A DNA stretch of 64,000 nt from Acidobacteriota bacterium (GCA_003223135.1 QHXX01000029.1:36674-100673), one strand, 5' to 3'; shown: positions 28,548 to 37,365, counted from the first letter of the stretch. The notes: generated from the letters alone by a model not told the origin. Program-made: numbers and translations.

Positions 28548-28673
28548 GCTTGCGGGCCGGGGGACCGGCCGCTCGGGACGGTCTCCGGGGGGAGCGCGTC
28601 CAGGCGGGGACCCCGGCCGCGGACCTCATCTTTAATTTATTGCGGGCTTCTTCCGCCCGGCAGGGGTGCGAGG

Positions 28674-29303
28674 ATGGTGCGTGCGCAGGCGGGGCCGGCG
28701 GGCAACCTGACCAAGAGACAGCGGATCGTCTTCGACTTCATCAAGGACTACATCCAGACGCACGGAGTCTCGCCGTCCTACGAGGAGATCCGCCGGAACT
28801 TCGGCTTCGGCTCCTACAACTCGGTCCAGAAGCACCTCAAGAGCCTGGTCGCGAAGGGGTTCCTGAGAACCCCCTGGGACAACCAGAAGCGCGCCCTGAC
28901 CCTGGTCGAGCCGGGCCCGTCCACGACCGTCCTGCCGCTCCTGGGTCGGGTGGCCGCCGGCCGCCCGATCGAGGCGATCCAGAACCCCGAGACCGTCGAG
29001 GTCCCCGAGATGCTCCTGCGGGGGGAGGACAACTTCGCCCTGCGGGTGGTCGGCGACAGCATGGTGGACGAGGGCATCCGCGACGGCGACATCGTCATCG
29101 TCAAGCGCCAGCGCGACGCCCAGAACGGCCAGACCGTGGTGGCCCTGATCGGCGACGAGGCGACCATCAAGCAGTACTACCGCCGCGGCACGCGCGTCGA
29201 GCTGCGCCCCGCCAACCCGCGCATGTCGGCGATCATGGTGGACGAAGGCGACCTGCAGGTACAGGGGATCGTGGTGGGGCTGATCAGGAAGTTTCACCGG
29301 TGA
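28674..29303 (+). CDS. lexA: LexA repressor
   Basis: The SOS repressor and self-cleaving protease (209 residues). The N-terminal winged helix includes T-K-R-Q-R-I-V-F-D-F-I and the recognition-helix region P-S-Y-E-E-I-R-R-N-F-G-F-G-S. The cleavage site is Ala95-Gly96 (R-V-A-A-G-R-P), the nucleophile Ser129 lies in G-D-S-M, and the general base is Lys166 in T-I-K-Q-Y-Y. All three are intact, so RecA-stimulated cleavage is expected. The recognition helix differs from the E. coli form, so its operator need not be CTGT-N8-ACAG. It is followed by a hicB-like gene and an ImuB/DnaE2 pair. Confidence 0.95.
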   Translation: MVRAQAGPAGNLTKRQRIVFDFIKDYIQTHGVSPSYEEIRRNFGFGSYNSVQKHLKSLVAKGFLRTPWDNQKRALTLVEPGPSTTVLPLLGRVAAGRPIEAIQNPETVEVPEMLLRGEDNFALRVVGDSMVDEGIRDGDIVIVKRQRDAQNGQTVVALIGDEATIKQYYRRGTRVELRPANPRMSAIMVDEGDLQVQGIVVGLIRKFHR

Positions 29304-29318
29304 GAGGGCGGAGGGACC

Positions 29319-29528
29319 ATGCGGACTTTCAACGCGGTCATTGAACGGGATCCCGACTCGGGCCTGTACGTCGGGCGCGTGCCCGGCTGGCCGGGAGCCC
29401 ACAGCCTGGGGACCAGCCTCGACGAGCTGGAGAGAAACCTGCGCGAAGTCGTCGAGATGCTTCTCGAAGAGGGCGACCCGAAGCTCGAATTCGAGTTCGT
29501 CGGCGTCCAGACGATCCGGGTGGCGTAG
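29319..29528 (+). CDS. HicB-like protein without a HicA partner
   Basis: A 69-residue protein with the HicB/UPF0150 fold: F-N-A-V-I-E-R-D-P-D-S-G-L-Y-V-G-R-V-P, then G-A-H-S-L-G-T-S-L-D-E-L and a helix N-L-R-E-V-V-E-M-L-L-E-E. Known HicB antitoxins pair with a HicA RNase toxin. No HicA-like frame occurs on either side, and this protein lacks the DNA-binding C-terminal domain of longer HicB proteins. It starts 16 bases after lexA with a GGAGG site, so it is probably co-transcribed with lexA. Its role is unknown. Confidence 0.8.
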   Translation: MRTFNAVIERDPDSGLYVGRVPGWPGAHSLGTSLDELERNLREVVEMLLEEGDPKLEFEFVGVQTIRVA

Positions 29529-29647
29529 GGATGTTGATCGAGGCGCGCTCACGGCACGCTGCAGCACACGCGACGACATGTCCGAGCGCGCAAAGCCGGA
29601 TTTGGACTGACTGACCCGGGACTCGCTTTGTTAACGACATCCTCCCC

Positions 29648-30838
29648 ATGGACCGCAGCGTCCTTCACGTTGACATCGCCGCCTTCCCGGTCGCCGTCGA
29701 GCGGGTGATCGATCGCGGCCTGCGCGGCCGGCCGGTGGTGGTGGTGCCTCCCGGGTCGGCACGCGCGCTGGTGCTGGTGGTGTCGCAGGAAGCGGCGCGG
29801 GAGGGGGTGCGGGCCGGGATGCCGCTCCCTGTGGCGCTGCGGTGCTGTCCGGGTGCCATGGTGCTGCATCCGAACGAGGCGCTCTACAGGCGCGCCACGG
29901 GCGCGGTCTTAGCACTTCTGGGCGGGTACTCGCCTCTGGTCGAGCCGGCCGCTTTGGGGCAGACCTTTCTGGATCTCACCGGCACGTCACGGCTGTTCGG
30001 CGCGGCGCAGGACGCGGCGGCGCGCATCCGCAGGGAGATCGAGACGCGGCTGAGGTTGCGGCCGACGGTGGGGCTGGCGACGAGCAAATTGGTGAGTCGC
30101 GTTGCGGCGCGGGTGATCCGGCCGGACGGGCTGTGCGACGTCTTCCCGGGTTCGGAGGCGCCGTTTCTGGCGCCGCTTCCCGTCGGGCTGCTGCCGGGAG
30201 CGCGCGGCGAGACGCGCGAGCGCCTTCTGGATCTCAACGTCGGGCGGGTGGCCGATCTGCTGCGGTTCTCGCAGGCGCAGCTTCTGGTCGCCTTCGGGGC
30301 GCAGGGCGGGCGGCTGCGCTGTCAGGCGCTCGGGATCGACGCCTCGCCGGTTCGCCCGCCGGAGGCGGCGACGGCGGTGGTGGAGGAGGAGACGCTCGCC
30401 GAGGACTCGAACGAGGAGAGAGCACTGCTGCGGGCGCTTTTCGGTCTGTGCGAGCGGGCGGGGGCGCGGCTGCGGCGGCTCGAGGCGCGGGCCGGCCGGC
30501 TGCGGGTGACGCTGCGCCATAGCGACGACGTCGTAGAGCACCGCGAGGAGCGTCTGGCTCTGCCTGTCGCCGCCGACCTTCTGCTGTTCGCGCAGGCGCG
30601 GGCGATCTGCGAGCGGGCGCGGGCGCGCCGGGTGCGGGTGCGCTGGATCGAGCTGCGCTGCCTGGAGGTCGCGGGCGCACCGCGGCAGCTGACGCTATTC
30701 GGCCCGGAGGCGTTCGACGAAAGGGCGTCCGACGGTGGCGCCGCCGACTCGCTGGCCGACGCGGTCGATCGGATCCGCGGACGCTTCGGCGGCCGGGCGA
30801 TTGTCTCCGGCAGGATGTTCGCGGGGAAGACGGCATGA
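29648..30838 (+). CDS. imuB: ImuB-like Y-family DNA polymerase, catalytic residues lost
   Basis: A 396-residue DinB/UmuC-fold protein. H-V-D9-I-A-A-F keeps the first metal aspartate, but the catalytic S-x-D-E motif of Y-family polymerases reads A-L-G104-Q105-T-F-L-D-L-T, so the D-E pair is gone. Loss of these residues, a C-terminal extension with Q-L-T-L-F (which fits a beta-clamp-binding peptide, near residue 345) and the dnaE2 next door identify it as ImuB-like: a hub of the mutagenesis complex rather than a polymerase. I see no ImuA gene. The stop overlaps the next ATG (ATGA). The 119-base gap before it has no convincing promoter. Confidence 0.82.
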   Translation: MDRSVLHVDIAAFPVAVERVIDRGLRGRPVVVVPPGSARALVLVVSQEAAREGVRAGMPLPVALRCCPGAMVLHPNEALYRRATGAVLALLGGYSPLVEPAALGQTFLDLTGTSRLFGAAQDAAARIRREIETRLRLRPTVGLATSKLVSRVAARVIRPDGLCDVFPGSEAPFLAPLPVGLLPGARGETRERLLDLNVGRVADLLRFSQAQLLVAFGAQGGRLRCQALGIDASPVRPPEAATAVVEEETLAEDSNEERALLRALFGLCERAGARLRRLEARAGRLRVTLRHSDDVVEHREERLALPVAADLLLFAQARAICERARARRVRVRWIELRCLEVAGAPRQLTLFGPEAFDERASDGGAADSLADAVDRIRGRFGGRAIVSGRMFAGKTA

Positions 30839-31551
30839 GCAGTCACGGGCGTGACACGACGCAGGCCCCGAGAATCGATCTGCGCACCCCGCTGAGCCTG
30901 CGGTCGGCCTTTGCCTTCCCGCTGCAGACGCGGGAGGCGCGAAGGGAAGTGCTCGTCGGCGCGGCCCTTCTCCTCCTCCCGGGCGTGGGTTGGCTCTTCA
31001 ACATGGGCCACCGGATCCAGATGGTCCATAACATGCAGGCCGGCGTTTCGCCGTGGCCGGCGTGGCGCGGGTACGGTCGTCTCCTCAAGTACGGGACGGT
31101 CACCTTCCTCGGCATGGTCGAGTACTACCTTCCGGCCATCGTCGTCGGGTTCGTGGCCGGGTGGAGAGGCTCGACCGTGCTTCTCATCGCGGCGGCTCTC
31201 CTGGGGGCGGGCGCCACGGTGGCGATCCCCGGGTACATGTCGCACTACTGCCGGCGCTTCGACGCGCGGGAGGTGTGCGATCCGGCACGGGCCCTCCGCC
31301 GGGTCCTGCAGGGCGGCCCGGCCTACTGGCGCGCCTGGGGGATAACGCTCGCCGCCCTGGCGCTCTCCTTCGTCGGTCTCCTCGGCCTGGGCGTGGGGTT
31401 CCTGGTGGCGAGCGTCTGGTTCTCGAAGCCGCGGTCGAGCGCGGCATGCGGGCGATCGCCTGCACGGACGTGGACGGCCTATACGGGGTGGTCCGCTTCC
31501 GTGAGATCGCGCTGGCCTCGGGGCTGCGGCCGATCCTCGGGGCGGAGGTGA
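30835..31551 (+). pseudogene. DUF4013 membrane protein, 3' end lost at a fusion junction
   Basis: The first 200 or so residues are a DUF4013-type membrane protein: V-L-V-G-A-A-L-L-L-L-P-G, G-Y-G-R-L-L-K-Y-G, helices to G-F-L-V-A-S-V-W-F, and Y-M-S-H-Y-C-R-R-F. Family members continue with about 25-40 more residues after the last of these helices. Here the frame instead runs out of phase into dnaE2, giving a nonsense tail rich in Arg, Ser and Trp after about 31425. The gene overlaps the imuB stop and is read in the same direction. Either a deletion or an assembly error joined it to dnaE2. Confidence 0.7.
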
Positions 31552-34500
31552 CGGCGCCCGAGACTCGGCGCGTGCAGGCGGGGGAGAGGGCGACGCTCCT
31601 GGTGAAAACGCCGGAGGGGTACGCGAACCTCTGCCGCATCCTGACGCGGCGGCATCTCGATCCCGGCTTCTCGGTCCTCGCCGCGCTGCGGGGCGACACC
31701 CAGGGGCTCGTCGTCCTGTCGCCATCGCTCGCCGTCCTGCAGGCGGCGCTCGAGGCGCGCGGGCCGCGCGATCTGCACCTGGCGCTGGGGTCGTCGTCGG
31801 CTCCGTCGGCGGCGGAGGGGACGTTCGAGCGGCTGCGGGCGGCGTGGCGGCTCGGGATCGGGCCGGTCGCGGTCAACGACGTGCATTTCGTTGACGCGCG
31901 CGACTTCGACCTGCACCGGCTGCTGCGCGCCATCGCCCTCAACACCACGCTCGACCGCGTCCCGCCGGAGGAGCTCGCGTCGCCGCAAGCCTGGCTCAAG
32001 CCGCCCTCCGAGATGGAGCGCGCCTACCCGCACTGCCCCGAGGCCCTGGCGGCGACGGCGCGCATCGCGGAGGAGTGCGTTCTCGACGAGGCGCCCTGGG
32101 GCGCCCTCGTCTTCCCGCGCTTCGCAGACCTGTCGATCGACGGCGCGCCGGCGGACCCCGGCGGCGACTCGTTCGCTCTCCTTCTGGCACGCTGTGAAGA
32201 AGGAGCACGGCGGCGCTACGACGCCATCACGCCCGCGGTGCGGGCCCGGCTCGACCACGAGCTGGCGATCATCCGCGACAAGGAGTTCGCCGACTACTTC
32301 CTGGTGGTGCAGGAGATCGTGAAGCGCTCGCCTCGTACATGTGGTCGCGGCTCGGCGGCAGCGTCGATAGTCTCGTACGTGCTCGGCATCACTCACGTCG
32401 AGCCGATCCGGCACGACCTGTACTTCGAGCGCTTTTTGAACCGCGGCCGGGTGGACCCGCCCGACATCGATGTGGACTTCTGCTGGGACGAGCGCGACGA
32501 CCTTCTCGCCTGGGTGTTCAAGACGATCGGCGAGGAGCGTACGGCGATGATCGCCAACCACGTCACGTTCCGCGCCCGCGCCGCGGTGCGCGAGGTGGCG
32601 AAAGTGTACGGGCTTCCCGATACGGAGATCGCCCGCGTCGCCACCGGTCTGTCGCGCTACTGGGGGGCGGAGACGGCGCTCGAAGCGACGAGGCGGTCAC
32701 CGCTCTTCCGCGGCCAGGAGTTCGACCCCCGGCGGGGCGGGATGCTGGCACGGCCGCCCTGGCCGGAGATCCTGGACGCGGCGGCGCGCCTCGACGGCTT
32801 CCCGCGCCACCTGTCGGTGCACTGCGGCGGAGTGGTCATCGCCCCCGACGGTGTCGAGCGCCACGTCCCGGTCGAGCGCGCCGCCAAGGGCGTGCGCGTC
32901 ATCCAGTGGGAGAAGGACCAGGCGGAGGAGGCCGGTCTGGTGAAGATCGATCTCCTGGGGAATCGGTCCCTGTCCGTCATCCGCGACGCCTGCGCCGCCG
33001 TGCGCGCGGCGGGAGGGCCGGACGTGCCGTACGGTGCCTTCGATCCGCTCGACGACCCGCGCACTCAGGAGCTGATGCGCGACGGCGACACGATGGGGGT
33101 GTTCTACGTCGAGTCGCCCGCCATGCGGCAGTTGCAGCAGAAAACGCGGCGCGGGGACTTCGAGCACCTGGTGATCCATTCGTCGATCATCCGGCCGGCC
33201 GCCAACGACTACATCCGCGAGTACGTCCGCCGTCTGCGCGGCGGCTCGTGGACGTCGCTCCACCCGATCCTGGACGAAGTCATGCACGAGACCTACGGCA
33301 TCATGTGCTACCAGGAGGACGTGGCGCGTGTCGCCATCCGCATGGCGGGCTTCACCGACGCCGAGGCGGACGGTCTGCGCAAGGTACTGTCGAAGAAGTG
33401 GGCCGGCAAGAAGGTCGAGGACTACCGGCAGCGCTTCGCGCGTGGGGCGGCGGCGCGCGGCATCGCCCCGGAGATCGTCGAGGAGGTCTGGCGGATGATC
33501 CTGTCCTTCTCCGGCTACTCGTTCTGCAAGCCGCACTCGGCGTCGTACGCGCTCGTGTCGTTCAAGGCGTGCTTTTTGAAGGCGCACCACCCGGCCGAGT
33601 TCATGGCGGCGGTCATCAGCAACGGCGGCGGCTACTACTCGACCTTCGCCTACGTCTCCGAGTGCCGGCGCATGGGGCTGGCCGTGCTCCTGCCGGACAT
33701 CGACGGCAGCGACAAGGCCTACACGGGACGCGACAGGCGGGTGCGGGTCGGGCTGATGCAGATCAAGGGACTGCGCGACGAGGCGGTCGAGGCGATCGTC
33801 GCGGAGCGGAAAGGCGGCGGGCCGTTCACCTCGTTCGACGAATTTCTGCGGCGCGTGCCGATCGATCGGTCCGACGCGCGGCTTCTCATCCGCGCCGGTG
33901 TGTTCGACGGCATCGGCTTCGGCGAGGGCGGTACTGTGCCGGGACACGCGGAGGGCGCGGCCGCCCCGGACCTGGCGATCCGGCCGCGCCTGCACTGGCG
34001 TCTCGCGGAGTGGGAGGCGAAGACGGAGGGGCGGCGCTCCCCGGCGCGGTCGCTCTTTCCTCCCGATCTCGGCCCGCTGCCGTCGCCGCGGCCTTACGAC
34101 GAGACCCGTCTCCTGCGGGACGAGGCCACAACACTCGGCTTCCTGGTGAGCCGCCACCCGCTGACGCTGTACCGCGAGCACCTTTTGGCGCTGCGGCGGA
34201 CAGGGGTGACGCCGGTGCGCGCCGAGGCGCTGAAGGAACACGTCGGGAAGCGCGTTGTGACGATCGGCTGGCTCGTCACCGGCAAGGTCGTGACCACCAG
34301 GGACGACGAGCCGATGGAGTTCATCTCCTTCGAGGACACGACGGCGATCTACGAGACGACCTTCTTCCCGCGCGCCTACGAGCGCTTCTGCGGCATGCTC
34401 ACGACGGCGCGGCCGTACGTCCTGAAGGGGAGGGTCGAGGAGGAGTTCGGGGCGGTGGCGATGACCGTGGAGGAGGCCGCTTTTCTCGACAGGGTGCCGC

Positions 34501-34637
34501 TCGGAGGCGGCGCGCGCCGAGCTACCCCGGCCGGCCCGGACCCCTTCGGCCCCCGGGCGGCTCGGTCAGGAGCAGAATCACCTCCCGCCGGCGGCCGTCG
34601 CGCACGATCTCCAGCGCGGCCCGATCGCCCGGCTTGA
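31446..34637 (+). CDS. dnaE2: Error-prone DNA polymerase III alpha, DnaE2, N-terminus truncated
   Basis: A C-family polymerase of the DnaE2 (ImuC) class used in SOS mutagenesis. DnaE similarity begins abruptly at about 31413 (L-V-L-E-A-A-V-E-R-G-M-R-A-I-A), so the first 30 or so residues, which hold the H-x-H/S-F-S-F-L start of the PHP domain, are missing. ATG 31446 is the first usual start. The polymerase site is intact: P-D-I-D-V-D-F and V-K-I-D-L-L-G supply three aspartates, and C-G-R-G-S-A-A-A-S is present. After the OB-fold end R-V-E-E-E-F-G-A-V the frame runs on about 65 residues and overlaps htrA antisense by 116 bases, so its original stop may also be gone. Confidence 0.85.
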   Translation: MRAIACTDVDGLYGVVRFREIALASGLRPILGAEVTAPETRRVQAGERATLLVKTPEGYANLCRILTRRHLDPGFSVLAALRGDTQGLVVLSPSLAVLQAALEARGPRDLHLALGSSSAPSAAEGTFERLRAAWRLGIGPVAVNDVHFVDARDFDLHRLLRAIALNTTLDRVPPEELASPQAWLKPPSEMERAYPHCPEALAATARIAEECVLDEAPWGALVFPRFADLSIDGAPADPGGDSFALLLARCEEGARRRYDAITPAVRARLDHELAIIRDKEFADYFLVVQEIVKRSPRTCGRGSAAASIVSYVLGITHVEPIRHDLYFERFLNRGRVDPPDIDVDFCWDERDDLLAWVFKTIGEERTAMIANHVTFRARAAVREVAKVYGLPDTEIARVATGLSRYWGAETALEATRRSPLFRGQEFDPRRGGMLARPPWPEILDAAARLDGFPRHLSVHCGGVVIAPDGVERHVPVERAAKGVRVIQWEKDQAEEAGLVKIDLLGNRSLSVIRDACAAVRAAGGPDVPYGAFDPLDDPRTQELMRDGDTMGVFYVESPAMRQLQQKTRRGDFEHLVIHSSIIRPAANDYIREYVRRLRGGSWTSLHPILDEVMHETYGIMCYQEDVARVAIRMAGFTDAEADGLRKVLSKKWAGKKVEDYRQRFARGAAARGIAPEIVEEVWRMILSFSGYSFCKPHSASYALVSFKACFLKAHHPAEFMAAVISNGGGYYSTFAYVSECRRMGLAVLLPDIDGSDKAYTGRDRRVRVGLMQIKGLRDEAVEAIVAERKGGGPFTSFDEFLRRVPIDRSDARLLIRAGVFDGIGFGEGGTVPGHAEGAAAPDLAIRPRLHWRLAEWEAKTEGRRSPARSLFPPDLGPLPSPRPYDETRLLRDEATTLGFLVSRHPLTLYREHLLALRRTGVTPVRAEALKEHVGKRVVTIGWLVTGKVVTTRDDEPMEFISFEDTTAIYETTFFPRAYERFCGMLTTARPYVLKGRVEEEFGAVAMTVEEAAFLDRVPLGGGARRATPAGPDPFGPRAARSGAESPPAGGRRARSPARPDRPA

Positions 34638-35727
34638 GACGCGACAGCTGCGTGCGCACGTCGTTGTCTGAGACGACGGGACGACCGCGGAAGGCGACGA
34701 TCACGTCGCCGCGCCTGAGGCCGGCCTCCGCCGCCGGTCCGTTGGGGTCGACGCCGGCCACGACGGCGCCGCGCGTGTCGTCGAGGTCGAAGGCGCGCGC
34801 CAGCTCGGGCGTCAGGCTCTGGATGGCGAATCCGGCGTAGCCGCGCACGACCCGGCCGTACTTGACGATGCTCTCGAGAACGTCGCGGGCCATGTTGGAG
34901 GGGATGGCGAAGCCGATCCCCTGGTAACCGCCCGAGCGCGAGTAGATGGCCGTGCTGATGCCGATCACTTCGCCGCGTGTGTTCACGAGCGCGCCTCCCG
35001 AGTTGCCGGGATTGATGGCCGCGTCCGTCTGGATGAAGTCCTCGTAGTCGGCGAGACCGAGGCTGCCCCGGCCCATGGCGCTGATGATGCCCATCGTGAC
35101 GGTCTCGCCCAGGCCGAACGGGTTGCCGATCGCCAGGACGACATCGCCCACCTGCATCGCCTCCGAGTCGCCCATGGCGGCGTGCGGGAGCGCGGGCTTC
35201 TCCACGCGCAGGACGGCGAGGTCGGTGCGCCGGTCGGCGCCGAGGAGGCGCGCCCGTATCTCCCGCCCGTCGGCCAGAGCCGCCTTCACCTCCGCAGCCT
35301 GCTCGACGACGTGATAATTGGTCAGGATCGTCCCCTTGTCGTCCACGATCACGCCGGATCCGAGGCTCATCTCGCGCTGCTCGCGCGGCACCACCAGACC
35401 GGGATATTCTTCCCCGAAGAAATCGCGGAAGAAGGGATCGACCAGAAACGGCGAGTACTCGTAGGTGCGGATCACCTTGAGGGACGAGATGTTCACTACC
35501 GCCGGCATGGCCTCACGCGCGACCGCCGCGTAGCCGTCCTGCGCGGTCCGCGATGCCGACGAGCCCGCAAAGACCGGTGCCGCGGGCGCCTGCGGGCCTC
35601 GCGCTCCCGAAATAACGGCGACGACGGCCGCTCCGAACAGGGCGCCCGCGACCAGGAGACCGATCGCCGGCGCCGGATTCCTCCGATGCCGGTCTCCCTG
35701 TGTGCGCTCGAGACCGAATCGTTCCAT
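34522..35727 (-). CDS. HtrA/DegP-family serine protease with one PDZ domain
   Basis: A 401-residue periplasmic, membrane-anchored protease. Residues 20-42 form one hydrophobic helix. The trypsin-like domain has the triad His in T-N-Y-H-V-V, Asp in R-R-T-D-L-A-V and Ser in G-N-S-G-G-A-L. A single PDZ domain follows (G-Y-A-G-F, then G-P-A-A-E-A-G-L-R-R-G-D-V-I), as in DegS or HhoA-type proteins rather than DegP, which has two. The ATG at 35727 is preferred over 35760 because AGGAGG lies 8 bases before it. It is divergent from mgtC with a shared promoter. Confidence 0.92.
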   Translation of the reverse strand: MERFGLERTQGDRHRRNPAPAIGLLVAGALFGAAVVAVISGARGPQAPAAPVFAGSSASRTAQDGYAAVAREAMPAVVNISSLKVIRTYEYSPFLVDPFFRDFFGEEYPGLVVPREQREMSLGSGVIVDDKGTILTNYHVVEQAAEVKAALADGREIRARLLGADRRTDLAVLRVEKPALPHAAMGDSEAMQVGDVVLAIGNPFGLGETVTMGIISAMGRGSLGLADYEDFIQTDAAINPGNSGGALVNTRGEVIGISTAIYSRSGGYQGIGFAIPSNMARDVLESIVKYGRVVRGYAGFAIQSLTPELARAFDLDDTRGAVVAGVDPNGPAAEAGLRRGDVIVAFRGRPVVSDNDVRTQLSRLKPGDRAALEIVRDGRRREVILLLTEPPGGRRGPGRPG

Positions 35728-35759
35728 CGCCGCAACCTCCTCCCCCGGCCCCCGCTTCA

Positions 35760-35813
35760 TTGCATCCCTCTGAAAAAGGATGTAATTATACCCTCCGGCC
35801 GCGCGGCGGACAG
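35760..35813. promoter_or_regulatory. Overlapping divergent promoters of htrA and mgtC
   Basis: Rightward: TTGCAT (35760-35765), a 17-base spacer and TAATTA (35783-35788) for mgtC. Leftward: a perfect TATAAT (minus strand, 35785-35790) with a weak CTGTCC (35808-35813) 17 bases away for htrA. The two -10 boxes share the near-palindrome GTATAATTAC, so only one promoter can be melted at a time. Confidence 0.65.
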
Positions 35814-35828
35814 CGAAGGAGAATCGGC

Positions 35829-36515
35829 GTGCTCGAATCGTGGCAGACGATGCAACCCCTGGTGAGCGACTTCCTGCCGAAGGCGCTCTTGGCGATCGCG
35901 TGCGGCGGCCTCATCGGGGTCGAACGCGAGATCAAGAGCAAGCCCGCCGGCTTTCGCACCAACATCCTGATCTGTCTCGGCTCGATGCTGTTCATGTGGC
36001 TGTCGACGCAGGTCGCCATGGTCGTCGCTATCGGCCGGCCGGCCGATCCCGGCCGCATCGCCGCGCAGGTCGTGGCCGGCATCGGATTCCTGGGCGCCGG
36101 CACGATCATCCAGTCGCGCGGCCGGATCACCGGTCTGACCTCGGCGGCGATGATCTGGGTCGTCTCCGCGGTCGGCATGACGATCGGCGCGGGTTACAGC
36201 GTCATCGGGGTGATCACCACCGCGCTCGTCCTGCTGGTGCTGGTGGGCCTCGGGCTCGTCGAGCGCAGGGTGTTCCGGCGCTGCATCTTCAACGACCTGC
36301 AAATCGCCTTCGACGACGACAACGGCAGGACGCGGCGCGAGATCGAGCACGCCCTGCGGTCCTTCGGACGCCCACTCGAGTCATTTAATTTGAAGCACGC
36401 CGGAGACCACCTGGTCCTGACCGTGCCGTACTGCGACGCCCATCCGCACCACAAGAGATTCCTGGGGGAGCTCTGGAAGATCGAAGGCGTGCGCGAGGTA
36501 CGGCCGCTGCGCTGA
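35829..36515 (+). CDS. MgtC/SapB-family membrane protein
   Basis: A 228-residue protein with the MgtC signature: L-L-A-I-A-C-G-G-L-I-G-V-E-R-E, F-R-T-N-I-L-I-C-L-G-S, Q-V-V-A-G-I-G-F-L-G-A-G-T-I and V-x-G-L-T-S-A-A-M-I-W. Four to five helices are followed by an ACT-like cytoplasmic C-terminal domain (D-L-Q-I-A-F-D-D-D-N-G-R to the end). In pathogens MgtC inhibits F-ATPase and aids survival in low magnesium; the role in a free-living bacterium is unclear. The GTG start follows AAGGAG by 6 bases. Confidence 0.9.
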   Translation: MLESWQTMQPLVSDFLPKALLAIACGGLIGVEREIKSKPAGFRTNILICLGSMLFMWLSTQVAMVVAIGRPADPGRIAAQVVAGIGFLGAGTIIQSRGRITGLTSAAMIWVVSAVGMTIGAGYSVIGVITTALVLLVLVGLGLVERRVFRRCIFNDLQIAFDDDNGRTRREIEHALRSFGRPLESFNLKHAGDHLVLTVPYCDAHPHHKRFLGELWKIEGVREVRPLR

Positions 36516-36531
36516 CGCCTGTCCGCTTCCT

Positions 36532-37254
36532 TCAGTAGGTCTCATCCACCTGCAGCCCGCGCGGGATCTCGACGCCCAGGAGCCTGGCGGTGGCCTGGTT
36601 GACCGCCAGCTCGAACTCGCGCGAACGCAGCATCCCGAAGTCGGAAGACTGCATGGCGCCGTCCAGGATGAGTCCCGCCACGCCCGACATCTCCTCCCCG
36701 AGGCGGGCGTAGGAGGCGCTGTAGGAGAACAGGGCGCCGCGCTCCACCCACTCCGGCGAGGGAGCGGCGAGCGGCACGTGGTTCTTGAGGGCCCACTTCG
36801 TGATGATCTCCTGGGCGCCCGGCGTCGACGTCAAATCGTCGTTCAGAACGACCAGGACATCGACCTGCCCGCGCAGCTCATTGAGCGCCGGGAGAAGATC
36901 CTTGCGCGAGCGGCAGAGACGGAACTCGACGTGAAGCCCGCGACGCTCCGCGACATCCAGCAGGTCGCGCGCCAGGAGCGACGACGTATCGGCCTGGTAG
37001 ACCAGCCCGATGCGTCTCAGGCCCGGCAGGACCGCGGTCACGCGCTCGAACAGCCGGTCCGCCTCCGGCTGATTGATGAGGAAGCCGATGCTCTCCGTCT
37101 GCAGGTCGTAGCGGCGCGGATCCGTGATCAGGGTGAGGATTGCGGGGACATCCAGGGCCTCGCGGCGAATGAGACGCGCGGCGCGCAGGCCCGCCCCGAC
37201 GATGAGGTCGGGCCGCTCGGCACGGACCCGGCGGACCGTCTCGGCGGGGTCGGC
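36532..37254 (-). pseudogene. ABC transporter substrate-binding protein remnant (PF04392 type)
   Basis: The frame encodes 240 residues matching the latter two-thirds of an ABC substrate-binding protein of the TrpX/YtrF-like (PF04392) family: R-P-D-L-I-V-G-A-G-L-R-A-A, R-R-I-G-L-V-Y-Q, V-L-V-V-L-N-D-D-L-T, and the ending Q-A-T-A-R-L-L-G-V-E-I-P. It opens directly after an in-frame TAA (37255-37257), with a second in-frame stop upstream. There is no start codon before GTG 37041, no signal peptide and no partner permease. It looks like a 5'-truncated relic next to the purC promoter. Confidence 0.7.
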
Positions 37255-37335
37255 TTATAGATCTCTTCAGTCCCCACCGTCAAACGGAGCCGCACGGCCG
37301 ACGACGACTCCGCGCCAGGCGGCCGCCGGACCGCA

Positions 37336-37365
37336 TTGACAGACCACCGGCAGGCGTCCTAGGAT
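37336..37365 (+). promoter_or_regulatory. purC promoter
   Basis: A consensus TTGACA (37336-37341), an 18-base spacer and TAGGAT (37360-37365), with about 42 bases of leader. No purine riboswitch-like fold is apparent in that leader. Confidence 0.7.

Noticed and set aside
29319..29528. A complete HicAB toxin-antitoxin module
   Set aside because: No HicA-like frame was found on either strand around the hicB-like gene.
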